DNA from: Acanthaster planci
Taxonomy: Eukaryota > Echinodermata > Asteroidea > Valvatida > Acanthasteridae
Direction: 5' to 3'
DNA length: 64,000 bases
NCBI RefSeq assembly: GCF_001949145.1
Contig: NW_019091391.1
Coordinates: 547,863 to 611,862, forward strand
The notes beneath the pieces are model-generated. The model did not search any database. It was given only the letters and a program-made list of their open reading frames with translations, and was not told the DNA's origin. The position numbers and the translations under genes were made by a program. Of the stretch, positions 38,140 through 51,053 are shown piece after piece (the first letter of the stretch is position 1; each line of letters begins with the position of its first letter).

Positions 38140-38302
38140 AGGTCGCCACAATGCGCGCCTCCAAGATTTGGGGCGTTGGCCAATCACAACGCGCGAAATC
38201 TGTCGACCCAATGCGCGTTTAGAAAGGGTAGACATTATTTTGCGCGATGTTATAGGCTAACGCGCTGCAAACTCTTGGAGGCGCACTGTTGTGAATCGCT
38301 AG
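38140..38302. mobile_element. Palindromic MITE family A, copy 4
   Basis: A diverged copy with GCGCCTCCAAGATTTGG, GCGTTGGCCAATCACAACGC, GTCGACCCAATGCGCG and, on the far side, GCTGCAAACTCTTGGAGGCG. The left terminus is eroded; the right terminus GTGAATCGCTAG is followed by TA. Confidence 0.82.
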
Positions 38303-39093
38303 TATTAATAGTTGAAAGTCTACTAATAAAATACATGTATCTTAGCCACTACATTTCAAAGTTACATTGCAGGTCATTGATACAACTATAACACAAAGAC
38401 TAAACACCAGCCATTTTTAATTTTATAGTTAAATAGGATGCAAATTGAATGACCAACATTTGAAGCAAAACAAATCTGTCAAAGAATTTTTTTAAGGTTT
38501 ACCAGATTAAATAATTATTGAAGTATTCATTAAGTTTTTTAATTAGCTCCTCGCAAACGTTTTCTCGTCATGGTTTCAAAATGTCTGATTTGTAAGCATT
38601 ACAATAAATAGTCAAGATTAATCCCAACTCAGGCTTAGTGACAACAGAAGATCATTTTAGCTTGTACAGAATTAAGTCTGTAAAATGCACTTTGCCTATA
38701 TTTATTTTAGAGTTGGTCGACGTGCTACGCAATTCATAATTTGCCAATATCAGTTTTATTATGACTTCCTGCGGGTGTTTTTGTCATAATCGAAATTGCA
38801 CTTTGATTTAGCCTCGTTATTAAGTAAAAATCCGGCGTATTCCTTACAGATACTTCCCAGGAACAAAATGGATATCCAAAATGTGTCTGAGATGCTTTGG
38901 AGAAGTCAAGACTTACTCTGGTATTTTTTTCAGAACTGAGTTTTTCAGACAATAACACAGCGCCACCAATAGTTATGATACAGTTACTAGTCGGGAGTCT
39001 GATTTTCGTAACGAGACGAAAAGGTACATGTACAGACGTACAGTACTTGTACATGTTATGCAGGTGCATACGTCAATGAGTACTATATTAACC

Positions 39094-42000
39094 ATGGCGT
39101 CAATGTTTAAGAACCTAAGGACTTTGTCATGTTTTGCGCGACAAATACTGCCATTTTCGAGATGTACCAAGCCTCTGCAGAAACAGATACCCTCAAGAAG
39201 CCAAGGAACGTATGTTGATATTGATGATAATATAACCGGACTAAATGACGACCAGAGGCAGGTAGGCTTAGCCCTAGTGTCATGAGTGTGGCACGGTCAC
39301 GGAGTGAGAGTCCGTAGCCCAGGTTGGACGTTGTCCTTATTTCATTACGTAGTACGGTCAGGGAGTCCACCTGGGCTAGGTAGGCCTACTTAAGTACTAC
39401 TAACAGTGTTTGAGATAAAGACGCGGCTAGAGGTGGCAAAATCTTAAAAGCTTGTGTCAGCCATGCCATTACAAGAAACAAACAAGCCTATGTTGACGAG
39501 GTGTCCAACATCTGGACATACACGATTAAAAGGAGATCATTTTCCGACTTCCATGCCATGGTCTGACGGTCCAAAATTGCCCAAAGGAACTTAGGCCTAA
39601 CTTGAATTGTTAAAGGGCTCATGCGATCAATTTTTCTTCAACTCTTTTTTTTGCATCTTACTAAATTATAAAACCTATCAAAATGACTAACATTTAGCAA
39701 CTGTTACTTTTGTTGTTACATTTGTAACTGACTTCCTAATAGTAATGTTGCTTACATTGCTCACAATCTCATTGTTGAGGTTTAAGATGTCAATCATGAT
39801 ATCATGTTGTTTTTTGCTACTCATCTGCAATTGTAAATGCTCCAAGCATTTTTTAACTGGTTCTCATGATTTTAATTAAAAACAGCATGAAGCTGTTCTT
39901 ATCACATAAACATGCACGTTACTTTTAACGATCTTTGTAAAACCCTTGTTGACCTGATGTACATGTAATGTCAAGTAAAATTGTATTGAAATTGGAGGAT
40001 TTGGGATTGTCGGGGTTAATTAATAAATACATATAAGTGTACATGAAGTATTGTCTATTAAATTGCATTCACTCTGTGTTATTTGGGTTCTAAAGTTATT
40101 TTTTAAAATAAAATAATGTATACTTGATTTATGTCGCGGATTTGGGCAAGCGGTTCTCAGTAGTGCGCAACATTAACACTTTTGAAAAAGAGTATGTTGT
40201 TGCTGGTGCTGTGGGCTTTCATTTCCTACCCTTTTCGCTCCCTTGCCAGATGTTGATCACTGAATCCAAAAACTATAGGCATGTTGATCCCATGACCCAT
40301 AGTCTATACTCGGCATTGTTGTTGGGGTAGTGAATATTGGAAATCCACTTTTTAATACATAGGCCTACTAGGCGGTCATGCTATTTAGTGTCAACAAACG
40401 TCAACACACACAAGTAGCATCAACAAAGTGTCAACAACTTGAAAATGCCTTCTACAAATTTAAAGTGGTTTTTATCATCGAGACTCTAACACTTGCTGCT
40501 GCGTAAAAGAAACACCGAATTTGCTTCCAGATTCTCGCAGGAAAGTGGAAATTTTTTGCCATGTCTGGGGGCCGCGATCTCTCTTTCCTCTGCCGTCCAT
40601 TCCAAAACAAGATGGCAGCCGGCGGGACTGCACAAACAGGCCCAACTTTGTCAGTCAAATTTCAACCCTCAGAGATCATTTCTGATTGATATGATACATT
40701 GAATTTGATATGTAGGAGCCTAATTATCATGGTAAGTAAAACAATTTTCATAAATATACTTGAATAACTTGTTGACGCTAAATACATGTAGCATGACCCC
40801 TACTACATGTAGGCACTACTGGGCCTGTCCTACATAGGCCTGTAAATTGTCCATGGTTTTCCAGACAACCAAGGGCGCCGTTGCTGTGGCGTCATTTTAA
40901 GGCATTAGCAGAATATCAAGAAATCAGCATTCCATAGCATACATGTAGGTCACTAGGTAACCAGGCTAAATGAGACTAAGGTTTGCATTTTGGTTGTAGG
41001 TTGTTGCAAACATGCTACATGTATCTAAACATGCTAACCTGATCATGAATAAGGTATTGTCGCTTGCCACAGCCACTTACATGTACGACATCGAATGCAG
41101 ACGACATTGGTCGGCGATTTTAACATTCATACACCAATTTTCCCCCCCCTCCTTTCCAGCTCAGAGAATCCGTTTTTCGGTTTGTCCAGGATGAGCTTGC
41201 ACCCAAAGCTGCCGAGATCGATGCCAAAAACACATTTGAAGGACAGCGGGTAAATAGAAACATGGCCGCCTTTGTATTTCCCAGCAAAGACCACTGGATG
41301 ACATTTTTCCCATCGATAGCCCCACTGCAGGTGATCAGAAAGCAAAAGAGCTACACCACATTCCCCCTTTGCACAGCCTCAGGTGTAGGGGAGGGAAGTG
41401 TCAACAAGCATGTTCTGAATAGTTGCACATTCTTTACAGAACGGTATAACCTTACATTCTCATCAACCCTTCGCAAAACCGTCTGAGCCAAAGGTTTTGA
41501 AGAGTGCAGGTGCCTTGTTTGTTCAGAGTGCTCAAGAAAATTGGAAGGATAATGATTTGCTCCTTTTCGGGGGTTCCTAATTTGTTACGGAGGTGCAGAA
41601 CTGTGCTTTACCTCTTAATATCTCGAGAAAATCAGGTTTTTTCCTTCTATTTTCAGTCTTCAGAGCTGAATTTAAGATTCTGGTTTTACAACAGTTGTGC
41701 TTGAAGGATTGCTGTACGTTGTAAATGTTCCTTAGGACAGCGGACTCATACCTCAACAGTTCATTTTTTCTCCTCTTCCTCTTGGCAGGAATTTTGGAGG
41801 AGGTTGGGCGACATGGGTCTTCTGGGTTTGACTGTCCCTGGTACGTCAGTGTTACAGATCTTATACATGAAATGCTGTTGAAATGGTCTTCAGGGTTCAC
41901 AATGCCCACTCGACTAGTCAACTGGTGCCATGTATTTGAACATCAGTCTGACAGCACTGATACAAGAACTAGTTTTATGGTCTGGTGATTATTTTTAATA

Positions 42001-45000
42001 AAGTCATTTACAGTTCAAATGATTCCAAAAGTTTTGGCAAAAAAGGGACTACATTTGTGAGCATAATTTGCTTTTGAGTAAAGTAACAGAGTAACTTTTG
42101 TACATTTTAAACCAAACAGTTGTGTTGGTTTTGATATCCTTTCCAGCTTAGTGAATTTTATGAGGTACTGGCCCTATGGTCCAGTGCATTTTTTGAAAGT
42201 CAATCAACCTTCGTTTTTGACATGATTCTACAACTGATAGACCAGTTTGGCAAAATTACCAGATTAGAGGCCAAATTTCTTTCAAATCAAATAAAACTCG
42301 CACAAACTGACAAACATAATAAACAAGAAGAACAGAAAGGGCTGAGTGAGGCGTAGATTTCGGGTAGCTGCTAAACTCCAAAAGTGTGCCATGCACGGAT
42401 AACATTCACCAAGCAGGAGCAGAATCCCTGCCAAAACGGCCTGCAAAAATCTGGAATAAATGGTTGGATGTTATTTTCACTGTCCCTCTGTACTGCCTCA
42501 AGAGGAGTACGGCGGAACCGGAGGTACCTATTTAGACCACTGCATCGTCATGGAGGAGGTGACAAGAGGTTCTGGTGCCATAGGCCTGAGCTACGGTGCT
42601 CACTCCAATCTCTGCGTCAACCAGATTGTGCGCAATGGCAGTGATGCCCAGAAGCAAAAATACCTCCCCAAGGTGCAGTTTCTTTTTAATCGGATCTGGG
42701 CATTATGTAAAAAAAAAAGAAAGAGGGCATTTTGTTTACTTGTAACACATTAGAATTTGTTTTTAGAGTGCAATTTTGCAGCCACATAATTACATTTTTT
42801 TCTGTATTTATTCCATTGTTTAACATATCCACTTCAAAATAAATATTTTAAGGTTGGATAATCGTTCTACATTTTATAATATCCTAATAATTGGCACTGC
42901 CCTAAGCCTTGTTTGAGAGAGTTTGTCATTAATGCAACATTGCTTCGTTTGTCATCTTTGTAGCTGATCACTGGTGAACACATTGGAGCTTTAGCCATGA
43001 GCGAGGCGAACAGCGGCTCGGATGTCGTCTCGATGAAACTCAGGGCAGAATGTAAAGGTAGTCTGAGTGGTCGAGTTTCAACTCAGCAAAGGCAGGCCTT
43101 GCATGCTTCTCATGAGACATTGTCACTTGCGACTGATACATACAATTTCTGATTTGCCTGAAAATATTGGTTGCTATGTCTTGTCTGTTCCAAACGATAA
43201 AATTATCAACCCAAAATGATACTATCCACAAGTGATCATGGATCGATAGATCTTGCTTTTAGGGGCGTGATGCCCCTTGAAATGTAAATTCCCCAAAAAG
43301 TTTCCTTGGACTCATGAACAGCGATAGCTTCGGAGGATTCATAGTGCGTACTACTCAAAATGCCCAGGTAGTTTGGTTTAGTATAATTTCCCTCAGTTTT
43401 TGTCCGTTTTTGCATTTAATTTAACCAATCAAGGGGATCATTACTTACTGAATGGGACAAAGTTCTGGATCACCAACGGTCCTGATGCTGACGTTTTGAT
43501 CGTCTATGCTAAGACGGATCTGTCAGCTGAAGCCAAGCACGGAATTACAACATTCATCATAGAAAAGGTAAGCTTTTTGACTCATTTATCGATGAGACGA
43601 TAAACTTCTCCTGATCTGCCCAGTTGATTGTATGCACAGATGATAGAGATCAGCAGCATCCATAGGGAACAGCACTGCATTCATGCTCTTATATTTTGCT
43701 TTTGTAGGACTTTCGGACAACTGAATATTTCATTGAATAAACAATCAAATACTTGCATTGATGCAGTTTTTAATGAAGGTTTGAGGAAGTCTTGAGAGCT
43801 TTATGATGGTGTTTGTACTTGTTCCCATTGACCTCTGACCCCCCAGAACTTTGAGGGCTTCAGCACGTCGCCAAAACTGGACAAGTTGGGCATGCGGGGT
43901 TCCAACACATCGGAGCTCGTGTTTGACAACTGCAAAGTGCCGGGTAGGATATTACACACGTTCTTATCCATAGCAATCCAACTTTTCAGTCCACCCACCC
44001 TGCCCTTCAGTTGGTATTGTTGTAAAATTTTGCAGTGTTTCCCTATAAAAAGGCTCCTGTAGAAAAAACCCACATCAGCACTGGGCCACAATGGAGAGAC
44101 GAAGACTCGCGCAAGTTAACATCATGTACCCACGGTGGACATTCCTTTGTTTATGTCTAGTTCTCTGGTAGATATTGCTCATTTTTTGTACACTTGAATA
44201 CAATTTTGGGCTGAATTTTCATGGATGGTTTCCAAAACTGTCGCTTTTAATTGGACCCCAATATTGTGTCTATAAAAGCTGTGATTTTTTTTGGGGGGGG
44301 GGTAATATTGTGTGGACGTGGCTTTGTCCATGTAAGGATCACGTAACCCGCATTTTGTGGACCTGTTTTGTTCTGAGGTCCTCACAATGCAAAACAAACT
44401 CACCACTAGCTAACGGGCTGTGCTCATGACGTAACACGACCCTATAGAGACATCAGTGCTCATCTCTCTAAATTTCATGCCTCTGGTTCATACCTGCTTC
44501 CAGTTGAGAACGTAATGGGCCCCCTGAACAAGGGTGTGTACGTGCTGATGAGCGGACTGGATCTGGAGAGATTAGTTTTAGCCGGAGGACCAGTGGGGTA
44601 AGTCTAACTTATCTTAGTCTTCCTTTCCCAAGATCCAGACCATGTTTGGGCTTTTGTGGCGGCTGAAGTGGAGTCTTAACAGAGACGGACGTCATATGTG
44701 TCGGTTGTTTTTGCAATGCATAAACTTCATGTGTTTATTTCTTCCTCAGTCTGATGCAAGCTTGCATGGACGTCACTGTCCCCTACTTGATGACCAGAAC
44801 AGCCTTTGGAAAACCAATCGGTGAATTCCAGGTAAAAAAACTCAAGACCTGTAGAGAAGACCTAAAGAGATAACAAGAGTGAGTTACTCAACTCACTGTC
44901 TGAAACTCAGTAGAATCCACCAAAACAATACATTGATTAGTAGCGTGACCCATTTTCTGATTTGCTTGGGGCTTTTGTCAGCTCATGCAAGGCAAGATGG

Positions 45001-45715
45001 CGGACATGTACACACGGTTGAACGTCTCTCGGTCATACATGTACAACGTGGCGCGGGCAGCGGATAAGGGTTTCGTCAGTGCCAAAGATTGCGCAGCGGT
45101 GATTCTGTACACAGCGGAGAATGCCACCCAGATGGCTTTGGATGCTATTCAGTGCTTAGGTAAGAACACAGAAGAAAAAAACAGTTATTAAAAGAAATTA
45201 AATGTAAATGAAGTGATCAGGATTTGGCATAAGTTTCCACTTTTACAACACATACGGGCTGGAGTAGTCACAAAGATACAACTTGATCACACTTTTAGTT
45301 CCAGAAATATTAGCCTTCAAGAATTTGACAATAGTTTGCTTGTCATGTGACTTGTGAGAATGCCAAAATGACGTCAGTACTCAGTGCCTGCCTTTCGATT
45401 GAATTTGATAAAGATTTTACCGAAGTGCTGTTTAGGATAAGCCGTGTGCTATGTCTATGGCTTTCTGGGTGAAGAACAAAAAACAGTTGTGAGTTTAAAC
45501 CTTTTCCAGATTTTGAAAGGAATAATAACGGTAATGTATCCCGAGTTTGCTGATTACTCTCTTTCTTTTTGCCTTGATCAGGCGGGAATGGTTACATCAA
45601 TGACTACCCCACTGGAAGACTGTTAAGAGATGCCAAGCTGTATGAAATAGGGGCGGGAACAAGCGAGATAAGGAGGCTAATTATTGGCCGAGCTCTAAAT
45701 GCCGAGTATAAATGA
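39094..45715 (+). CDS. IVD: Isovaleryl-CoA dehydrogenase, mitochondrial (11 exons)
   Basis: This FAD enzyme oxidises isovaleryl-CoA in leucine breakdown in the mitochondrial matrix and passes electrons to ETF. Exons: 39094-39261, 41160-41249, 41789-41840, 42503-42672, 42964-43057, 43434-43567, 43847-43943, 44504-44597, 44750-44831, 44982-45159, 45582-45715. All junctions are GT-AG and phases agree, giving 430 residues, close to the vertebrate enzyme. The ATG lies in ACCATGG. Residues 1-38 are Arg/Lys-rich without acidic residues, fitting a transit peptide. Acyl-CoA dehydrogenase signature 1 is [13 protein letters not shown], signature 2 [20 protein letters not shown]. The exon at 44504 has [13 protein letters not shown], containing the Glu used as catalytic base in [15 protein letters not shown] and [11 protein letters not shown] close the protein. 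No key residue is missing, and an AATAAA lies 1.2 kb downstream. Confidence 0.97.
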
Positions 45716-46929
45716 GCTTTGAATATTCATGCTTCATGGGTGTCTCAATGCTGATTGCTTGAAAGTATCATGTATGAACAAGGGGGCGGAGCTTATGGGA
45801 TATCTGCAGGGATCATGTTGGTTGTTCTAGATGTGCTTTATTTTTTGTATTCAGAAAGACACTTGTTTCTCCTCGTAACCAGTTGTTTGCATGGCTAGTA
45901 TATTAATCACTTGCCAATGGTATTTTAACACCACAACTTTGTCCAAAGTGCAGTATTGCTTTACGAAAATGACAACTTTGTAGGTGACAAGACACCAGAA
46001 TCACAGTCGTTTTCACAATTGGACTTTACAAACACTGAACCTTGGCAGTCATTCTTTCAACACTCGGGCGACTTTTTTTACCATTTCATCATATTTATTA
46101 AGACCCAGAGACAGTCTCGCAGAGCGTTGATTTTCTATGATCGAATGCCCAGCCGTGGCCCATGGCTGCTCTGCTGGAGTCTACCAGAATCACTCAGCGA
46201 GCAGACAAGCACGGACGTCACCAGGCACTGCCAACTAAAAAGAGGATGAAAATTGGCAATTCCAACGAAAATGTCTTTGAAATTTGCTGGTGCTGAGTGC
46301 TTTGCCCCCTGAAAAAAATCCTACCCCGCGACGGCCACGGCTGTTAAAGATGTTTTAAGTTTTTCTGCATGACAGTTATTTTGTTTCCTTCAGGAAGGGA
46401 TGCCGGTATATTTTCCTTTTCGTGTGACATGTCCGATTGCGACGAACTAGTAACCTTAAAAGAAGTGCCAAAATGGCCTTTTATGTTTTTTATTTAAAAC
46501 TCTAGTAGGAGTCTTCGGTAAGTTCGGACAACTGAAAAAAGAGCCGACAGATGTACATCTATTTGTAATCATGATCGAGCCTGAATCGTCAATTACACAT
46601 TGTTCCAAGCACGTGGAATTTATTTCTTGGGAGGTGAAAGATTCGCCAGTTGCTTTGTGGGTATGAAGAGTGAGGAAGTCGATGTGGAAGACATTGGTAA
46701 TTCAGAGATTTTTTACTTGTCAGATTGAAATTAAAATCTTAAGAATCCTGAAGAAAAACCGAGATGGTTCTTGTACAGTGTACTACGTTTCCACTTATCG
46801 TTCACGGGGAACACGGAGGGGACAGAAGGAATGATCGAAAAAGAAACAGTGGTAATAACCTCACTCTGTAAAAAAGTTATTCATTTGTAAAGTTGGAAAA
46901 ATGTATGTCAAATTACATGTATTTGATAT

Positions 46930-46935
46930 AATAAA
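46930..46935 (+). terminator. Candidate poly(A) signal for IVD
   Basis: AATAAA in TATAATAAAGACAGG is the first canonical hexamer I noticed after the IVD stop. It implies a 3' UTR of about 1.2 kb. Position and strand fit; use is inferred. Confidence 0.4.
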
Positions 46936-47365
46936 GACAGGAATATATTGGATAACTTGAAAGCTCAAAAGTTGAACACATCTGACTACCTGTAATGTGG
47001 TTATATCCATAAGCTGGTATGTTGTGAATTAATTATGACAGTTTTGGGCAAGTTCGAACGATGACTGCAGTTAACGCGAACGATGGATGATTTAGACTAT
47101 CTAGTCGACCATTTGGGACCAGGCTCAGGGATGTGGTCGCACCGCCGCGGGTTATCAATAGCCGATTTCATTTATCATGACAGAGTGAACCATTCATGTG
47201 AAAATAATCATACAACTACAAGATTTCAGTGGCCATGTATGCTGTGAGAATCGGATCCGACGTAATAGTGAGATTTTAAAAAATTGACCAACTAGGATCC
47301 TTCCAGTGTAACTGAATTGCGCATGCGCACTGTTGAAACGCTATCGACCAACCTCGACTCCAACT

Positions 47366-47488
47366 CGGGCGTTTCACAATAGTGCGCCTCCAAGATTTTG
47401 CAACGTGTTGGCCAATCACACTGCACAAAATTTGTCGACCCAACGCGCGTTTGGAAATGGTCGACAAATTTTGTGCGCTGTTCATTAA
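47366..47488. mobile_element. Palindromic MITE family A, truncated copy 5
   Basis: CGGGCGTTTCACAATAGTGC starts the left arm, which includes GTGTTGGCCAATCACACTGC and TTGTCGACCCAACGCGCG. The right arm stops after TCGACAAATTTTGTGCGCTG, lacking the distal half that other copies have. Confidence 0.82.
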
Positions 47489-47995
47489 TGGCATGGAGTG
47501 GTAGCGAGAGTCCGTGCCACAGTAGTGGGGCTAGTTAGGACTGCAGCCTCGATTTTCGGTTTCATTTCTCACTCGGCAGTTTCACACCAAGCTGTTTAAT
47601 TCAAAGCTATGTAGAAGCTAAGTAGAACTTTCTCAATATAAATACAGTTGAACAGTTAGACAAAGCATGTTTCTGTTTTCTAAGCCATACTAAAATGAAA
47701 CAAAAGGTTCTTTAGTACAAACGTCATTCTCTGAACTGTAAGTTAATGAGCCTTGAGCTGGATCAAGAGAGGGCGCTATTTCCTTAGCCAGAGAGAGAAT
47801 CGGACATGTCCCACTTGTGTTCATAAAGCCCTAGGGCTTCCTTAATTTCATGAGTGGGTAATCGTACAATAGGTGTGCAATGTACATACATGGACATGGT
47901 GAAATTCTGAGACCGCTAACGATCTGAAACATGTTCCACTGTTTATCGTGTTGTGCTAGAATTTAATGCTTCAGGAAACTTGTGAAATACATGTT

Positions 47996-48001
47996 TTTAT
48001 T
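47996..48001 (-). terminator. Possible poly(A) signal for FADD
   Basis: TTTATT on the plus strand reads AATAAA on the minus strand (CCAATAAAAAC), about 880 bp past the FADD stop. It is a lone hexamer and so weak evidence. Confidence 0.28.
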
Positions 48002-48880
48002 GGCAAAAGATACCCAACCTATATACATAAAACGTACATTACGACAGCTCTGGACAAGTTCTATCAAAGACCATAGTTACATGTAACCATACTTCGACTA
48101 ACTTTAATGGAACGCAAGCTACATGTAGTCGACCATGGTTGGACTAGTCTAGTCAACTATTTGCGACTAGCCCATTGTCCTTCGGCCTAGCAACCTGACA
48201 ACGGTTGATTGGAGTCATTCGCACTTCCACTTCACTGCACATGCGCTAGGCATATCACGAACCAACTGGTGGTTCTTCATCGAACTCTCCAATTGGTACA
48301 ACAAAACTAGCTTGTCTGGTGAACTGAGGAGGGAACTTTTATCCAGAGTCAACGAGAGTAAATAAAATACAACGCCTTAATGGATCACTGAGAGAGCAAG
48401 GTTCAGAATGGAATCTACTAGAGTGCGCCCTCTTGCGTTATCGTGTCAGCAATCTATGTACAGTTCTCAAAACACAACTCTTCTAACATTTCGCTACTTG
48501 GGTCGGGTACTGAAAAATCATTTCTTCTTGAATAAATCCAATATCACCGCACTTTAAGATATATGCACCAGGAGAGGTCATAATGACGTCATGGCAAAGA
48601 AACAATGAAAAAGCCCAACTGTGCTGACACTATGCTGCCAGTTGCTGGTTAAAACTTACTGGTACTTGCCAACCATAATAACGACAAGTAGTTTTCCTTG
48701 TCTAGAAGCTTTAAAATTAAATAGGAATTTACGTATACGAATGTGGTTTGATACATACATACATACATACATGTAATGTAAGTTACAAATAAATTACAGA
48801 TTACTGACGTGTGGCTGCCACGCGCATGTAGCTATGAGGCAGAATGTTAACCAGGAAAATCATGGCTGAAGACCAGGCTC

Positions 48881-49146
48881 TCATCTGAACTGGCAGCCTT
48901 CGAGCATGTCGGCAATATACAGCATCCTACACCTCTTTAGGGCCTCCACCAGTGCCGCCTTGGTTGCCTGGCAACGCATCTTCTTCTTCCATAGCAGCAG
49001 GCACTGCATGGCCTGCTCCCGCAGGTTCCTCATGTGGTCCTCCGAGATGCGTACGATCTCCGACTCGGTCAGGTGGAGTTTACGGGCCAGCTGCCGCCAG
49101 TCCCTTCCGATTTCCTCCGCGACGATGTCGAAGACCTCGGACAAAT
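48881..49146 (-). CDS. FADD: FADD, death domain exon (last)
   Basis: Read on the minus strand, the acceptor CTGTTTGTCTGCAG is followed by two bases completing a codon and then LSEVFDIVAEEIGRDWRQLA. Next come RKLHLTESEIVRISEDHMRN, LREQAMQCLLLWKKK and LVEALKRCRMLYIADMLEG. This is a complete six-helix death domain with the conserved DW-x-x-LAR and LLxWKKK positions of FADD. The TGA is at 48881-48883, five residues after the domain, so the long C-terminal tail of vertebrate FADD is absent. FADD links death receptors (through this domain) to caspase-8 type initiators (through the DED). Phase requires the preceding exon to end after one base of a codon. Confidence 0.92.
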
Positions 49147-49657
49147 CTGCAGACAAACAGATTGGAAAGGGTTCTCAGTGGATGGAATAACCTTCATCCC
49201 AGGAAAGAGCTGTTGATAAACTTAGAGTGGCAATAACCTTGGGCATCACCAGGACTTGGGGGATAAGGTCTTTTTTTGGGGGGGGGGAATTTGGGAAGCA
49301 CTCAACTGTAAGAAAACTGATGAGTGACAGTGGAAGGTAATTTGAAGCAAATTGGTGATTTCGCCCCCCTTTCATATCTTTTTTGTTTCTTTCTTTGTGT
49401 TTTTTCTCCTGCTATGTTTCAATTTGTTTGAATTTACAAAGTTTAATATCTGAATCAGCAATCAACTGACCTTCACCCAAGGTGTTCTCTCTTACTTGCT
49501 GGATCATACCTGGTGAAAAGAATGAATTCATTTCCTTTGTGAAAAGAATCGATCAACTCTCAGTGACAAAATGCCCCTCCCTAATTGTTACCAGAAAAAG
49601 GTAAACTCTATGGTTCACCTCAAGAACTTATGTTAAAACTGTAATGCCCTATTGAGC

Positions 49658-50055
49658 AGTGATGTAGTTGAGACCATCACAAGACCAGACACAAAACCAG
49701 GCACAAGACCAGACATAAGACCAGACACAAGACCAGGCACAAGACCAGGCACAAGACCAGACACAAGACCAGACACAAGACCAGACACAAGACCAGACAC
49801 AAGACCAGACACAAGACCAGACACAAGACCAGGCACAAGACCAGACACNCAAGACCAGACACAAGACCAGACACAAGACCAGACACAAGACCAGGCACAA
49901 GACCTGACACAAGACCAGGCACAAGACCAGACACAAGACCAATCACAAGTAACAGGGTGAACAATGACAAATGAAACGCCTTTGTTGCAGTTCATTTGAA
50001 TAGCTTGTGACTTGAGTTCGGACTGGAGGTCTTAAGTGGTCTCGACTACAACACT
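49658..50055. mobile_element. Inverted-repeat element family B with internal minisatellite, long copy
   Basis: This lies in the intron between the DED and death domain exons of FADD. The left end AGTGATGTAGTTGAGACCA and right end TGGTCTCGACTACAACACT are inverted. From about 49673 to 49950 the unit ACAAGACCAGAC (12 bp, with AGGC and other variants) repeats roughly twenty times. A unique tail shared with 13566-13790 follows. Because 12 is a multiple of three and the unit lacks stops, long false frames appear on both strands. One N is present at 49849. Confidence 0.88.
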
Positions 50056-51053
50056 GCAGTTGAGTACCGACGTAGTACGTCACGCACGCAAGTAAAAGTC
50101 ATTAGTGCATGAACCAGTGTGTGAACCCACACGCGCGTGTACTTTATTCTTTTGCTTCAAAGGATGCCACACTTTGGTACCCTACAAGCAAATAATTTGA
50201 CCAGGAAGTGCTACAGTCAAACCCATTTCTGTGAGGGCTTTGGGTTACAAGAAGGAACTTAAGACACAAACAGGCTCATTTGCTGCTGGTCTGGCCAGAG
50301 TTAGCACTTTTTATATCGCTTGTGAATAGACCCGAGGACACCTTTTGTGCTTTTATTGTTACTGAATTAGCATAACAATGAACAGTCTGAGTATTTATCA
50401 TGCATTTAGGCATATGGGCTTCTAGGCAAGGTTTGCATGCTATGTCTCGCTTTCCTTCCAACTCGTCATAGAGTTCGGACGATGCTGCCCGGATACTAAC
50501 TTGTACACGGACCTCACCTCTGATTTTCATTAACTCGGCAACTCTGAACTCAAAATCTCTCCAGATCCAGATCCCAAATCTTTTTGAATCTCAAATTTCC
50601 TGATCAGAAAAGATTTCTTTGAGAAAGAATTCCGTATCAGAATTTCAAATTCAAAATCACAATTTTGGAATGTTGAAAATACAAGATTGAAAAGGGGTGC
50701 CTGTTCATTTTAAGGAAATTTCTTGCTAAGAACAGGGGGTTCAGTGCTTAAGGGGAACAGGTTCAAGAAGTACGGTAAGCCTGTTTGTGCCGCTCAAAAC
50801 TTGTTAGGGTTTGATACAGAATCCTTCCTAATGACAAAAAGTGCACTCCTTATTTATGAAAGTGGGGAAAACCTGGGGAAAAAAGATGAATGTTTCAAAA
50901 TCGACGTCGACCCGCACCTCTGTGTTCACGCGCACGGGATGCTCCTTGCTGGACAAATGCACCATCGGGATAGTCTATAGGCTCATGGGTGCCAGCATGC
51001 ATATTGGTGTCCATTATGGGGGGTGCCATCCTGTTCCCAAGACCCTGTGTTAC

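Larger units (their letters stand above)
30486..39093. other. Intergenic region, SMSr to IVD
   Basis: No supported exon. The longest forward frame (31983-32510) starts at a GTG, has no recognisable domain and no coding signature, and I do not call it a gene. The stretch contains a DR1-like nuclear-receptor word near 30.8 kb, a tRNA-like SINE piece near 31.43-31.6 kb, a family C element (34935-35055) and a family A MITE (38140-38302). The last kilobase should include the IVD promoter. Confidence 0.6.
45716..48880. other. Convergent 3' region, IVD to FADD
   Basis: 3.2 kb between the convergent stop codons of IVD and FADD, without exon-like frames. It contains a candidate IVD poly(A) signal (46930-46935), a truncated family A MITE (47366-47488), two AGAGGGCGC words, a possible FADD poly(A) signal on the minus strand (47996-48001) and a short CATA microsatellite near 48.75 kb. 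Confidence 0.6.

Noticed and set aside
42384-42644. An alternative frame across IVD exon 4
   Set aside because: It is out of phase with the clear acyl-CoA dehydrogenase reading frame in the same DNA.
48753-48776. CATA microsatellite
   Set aside because: Only about five units; ordinary simple sequence.
49633-49995. Long frames on both strands with CLVL/WSCV or TRPD repeats
   Set aside because: They are created by the stop-free 12-bp minisatellite; every frame is open.
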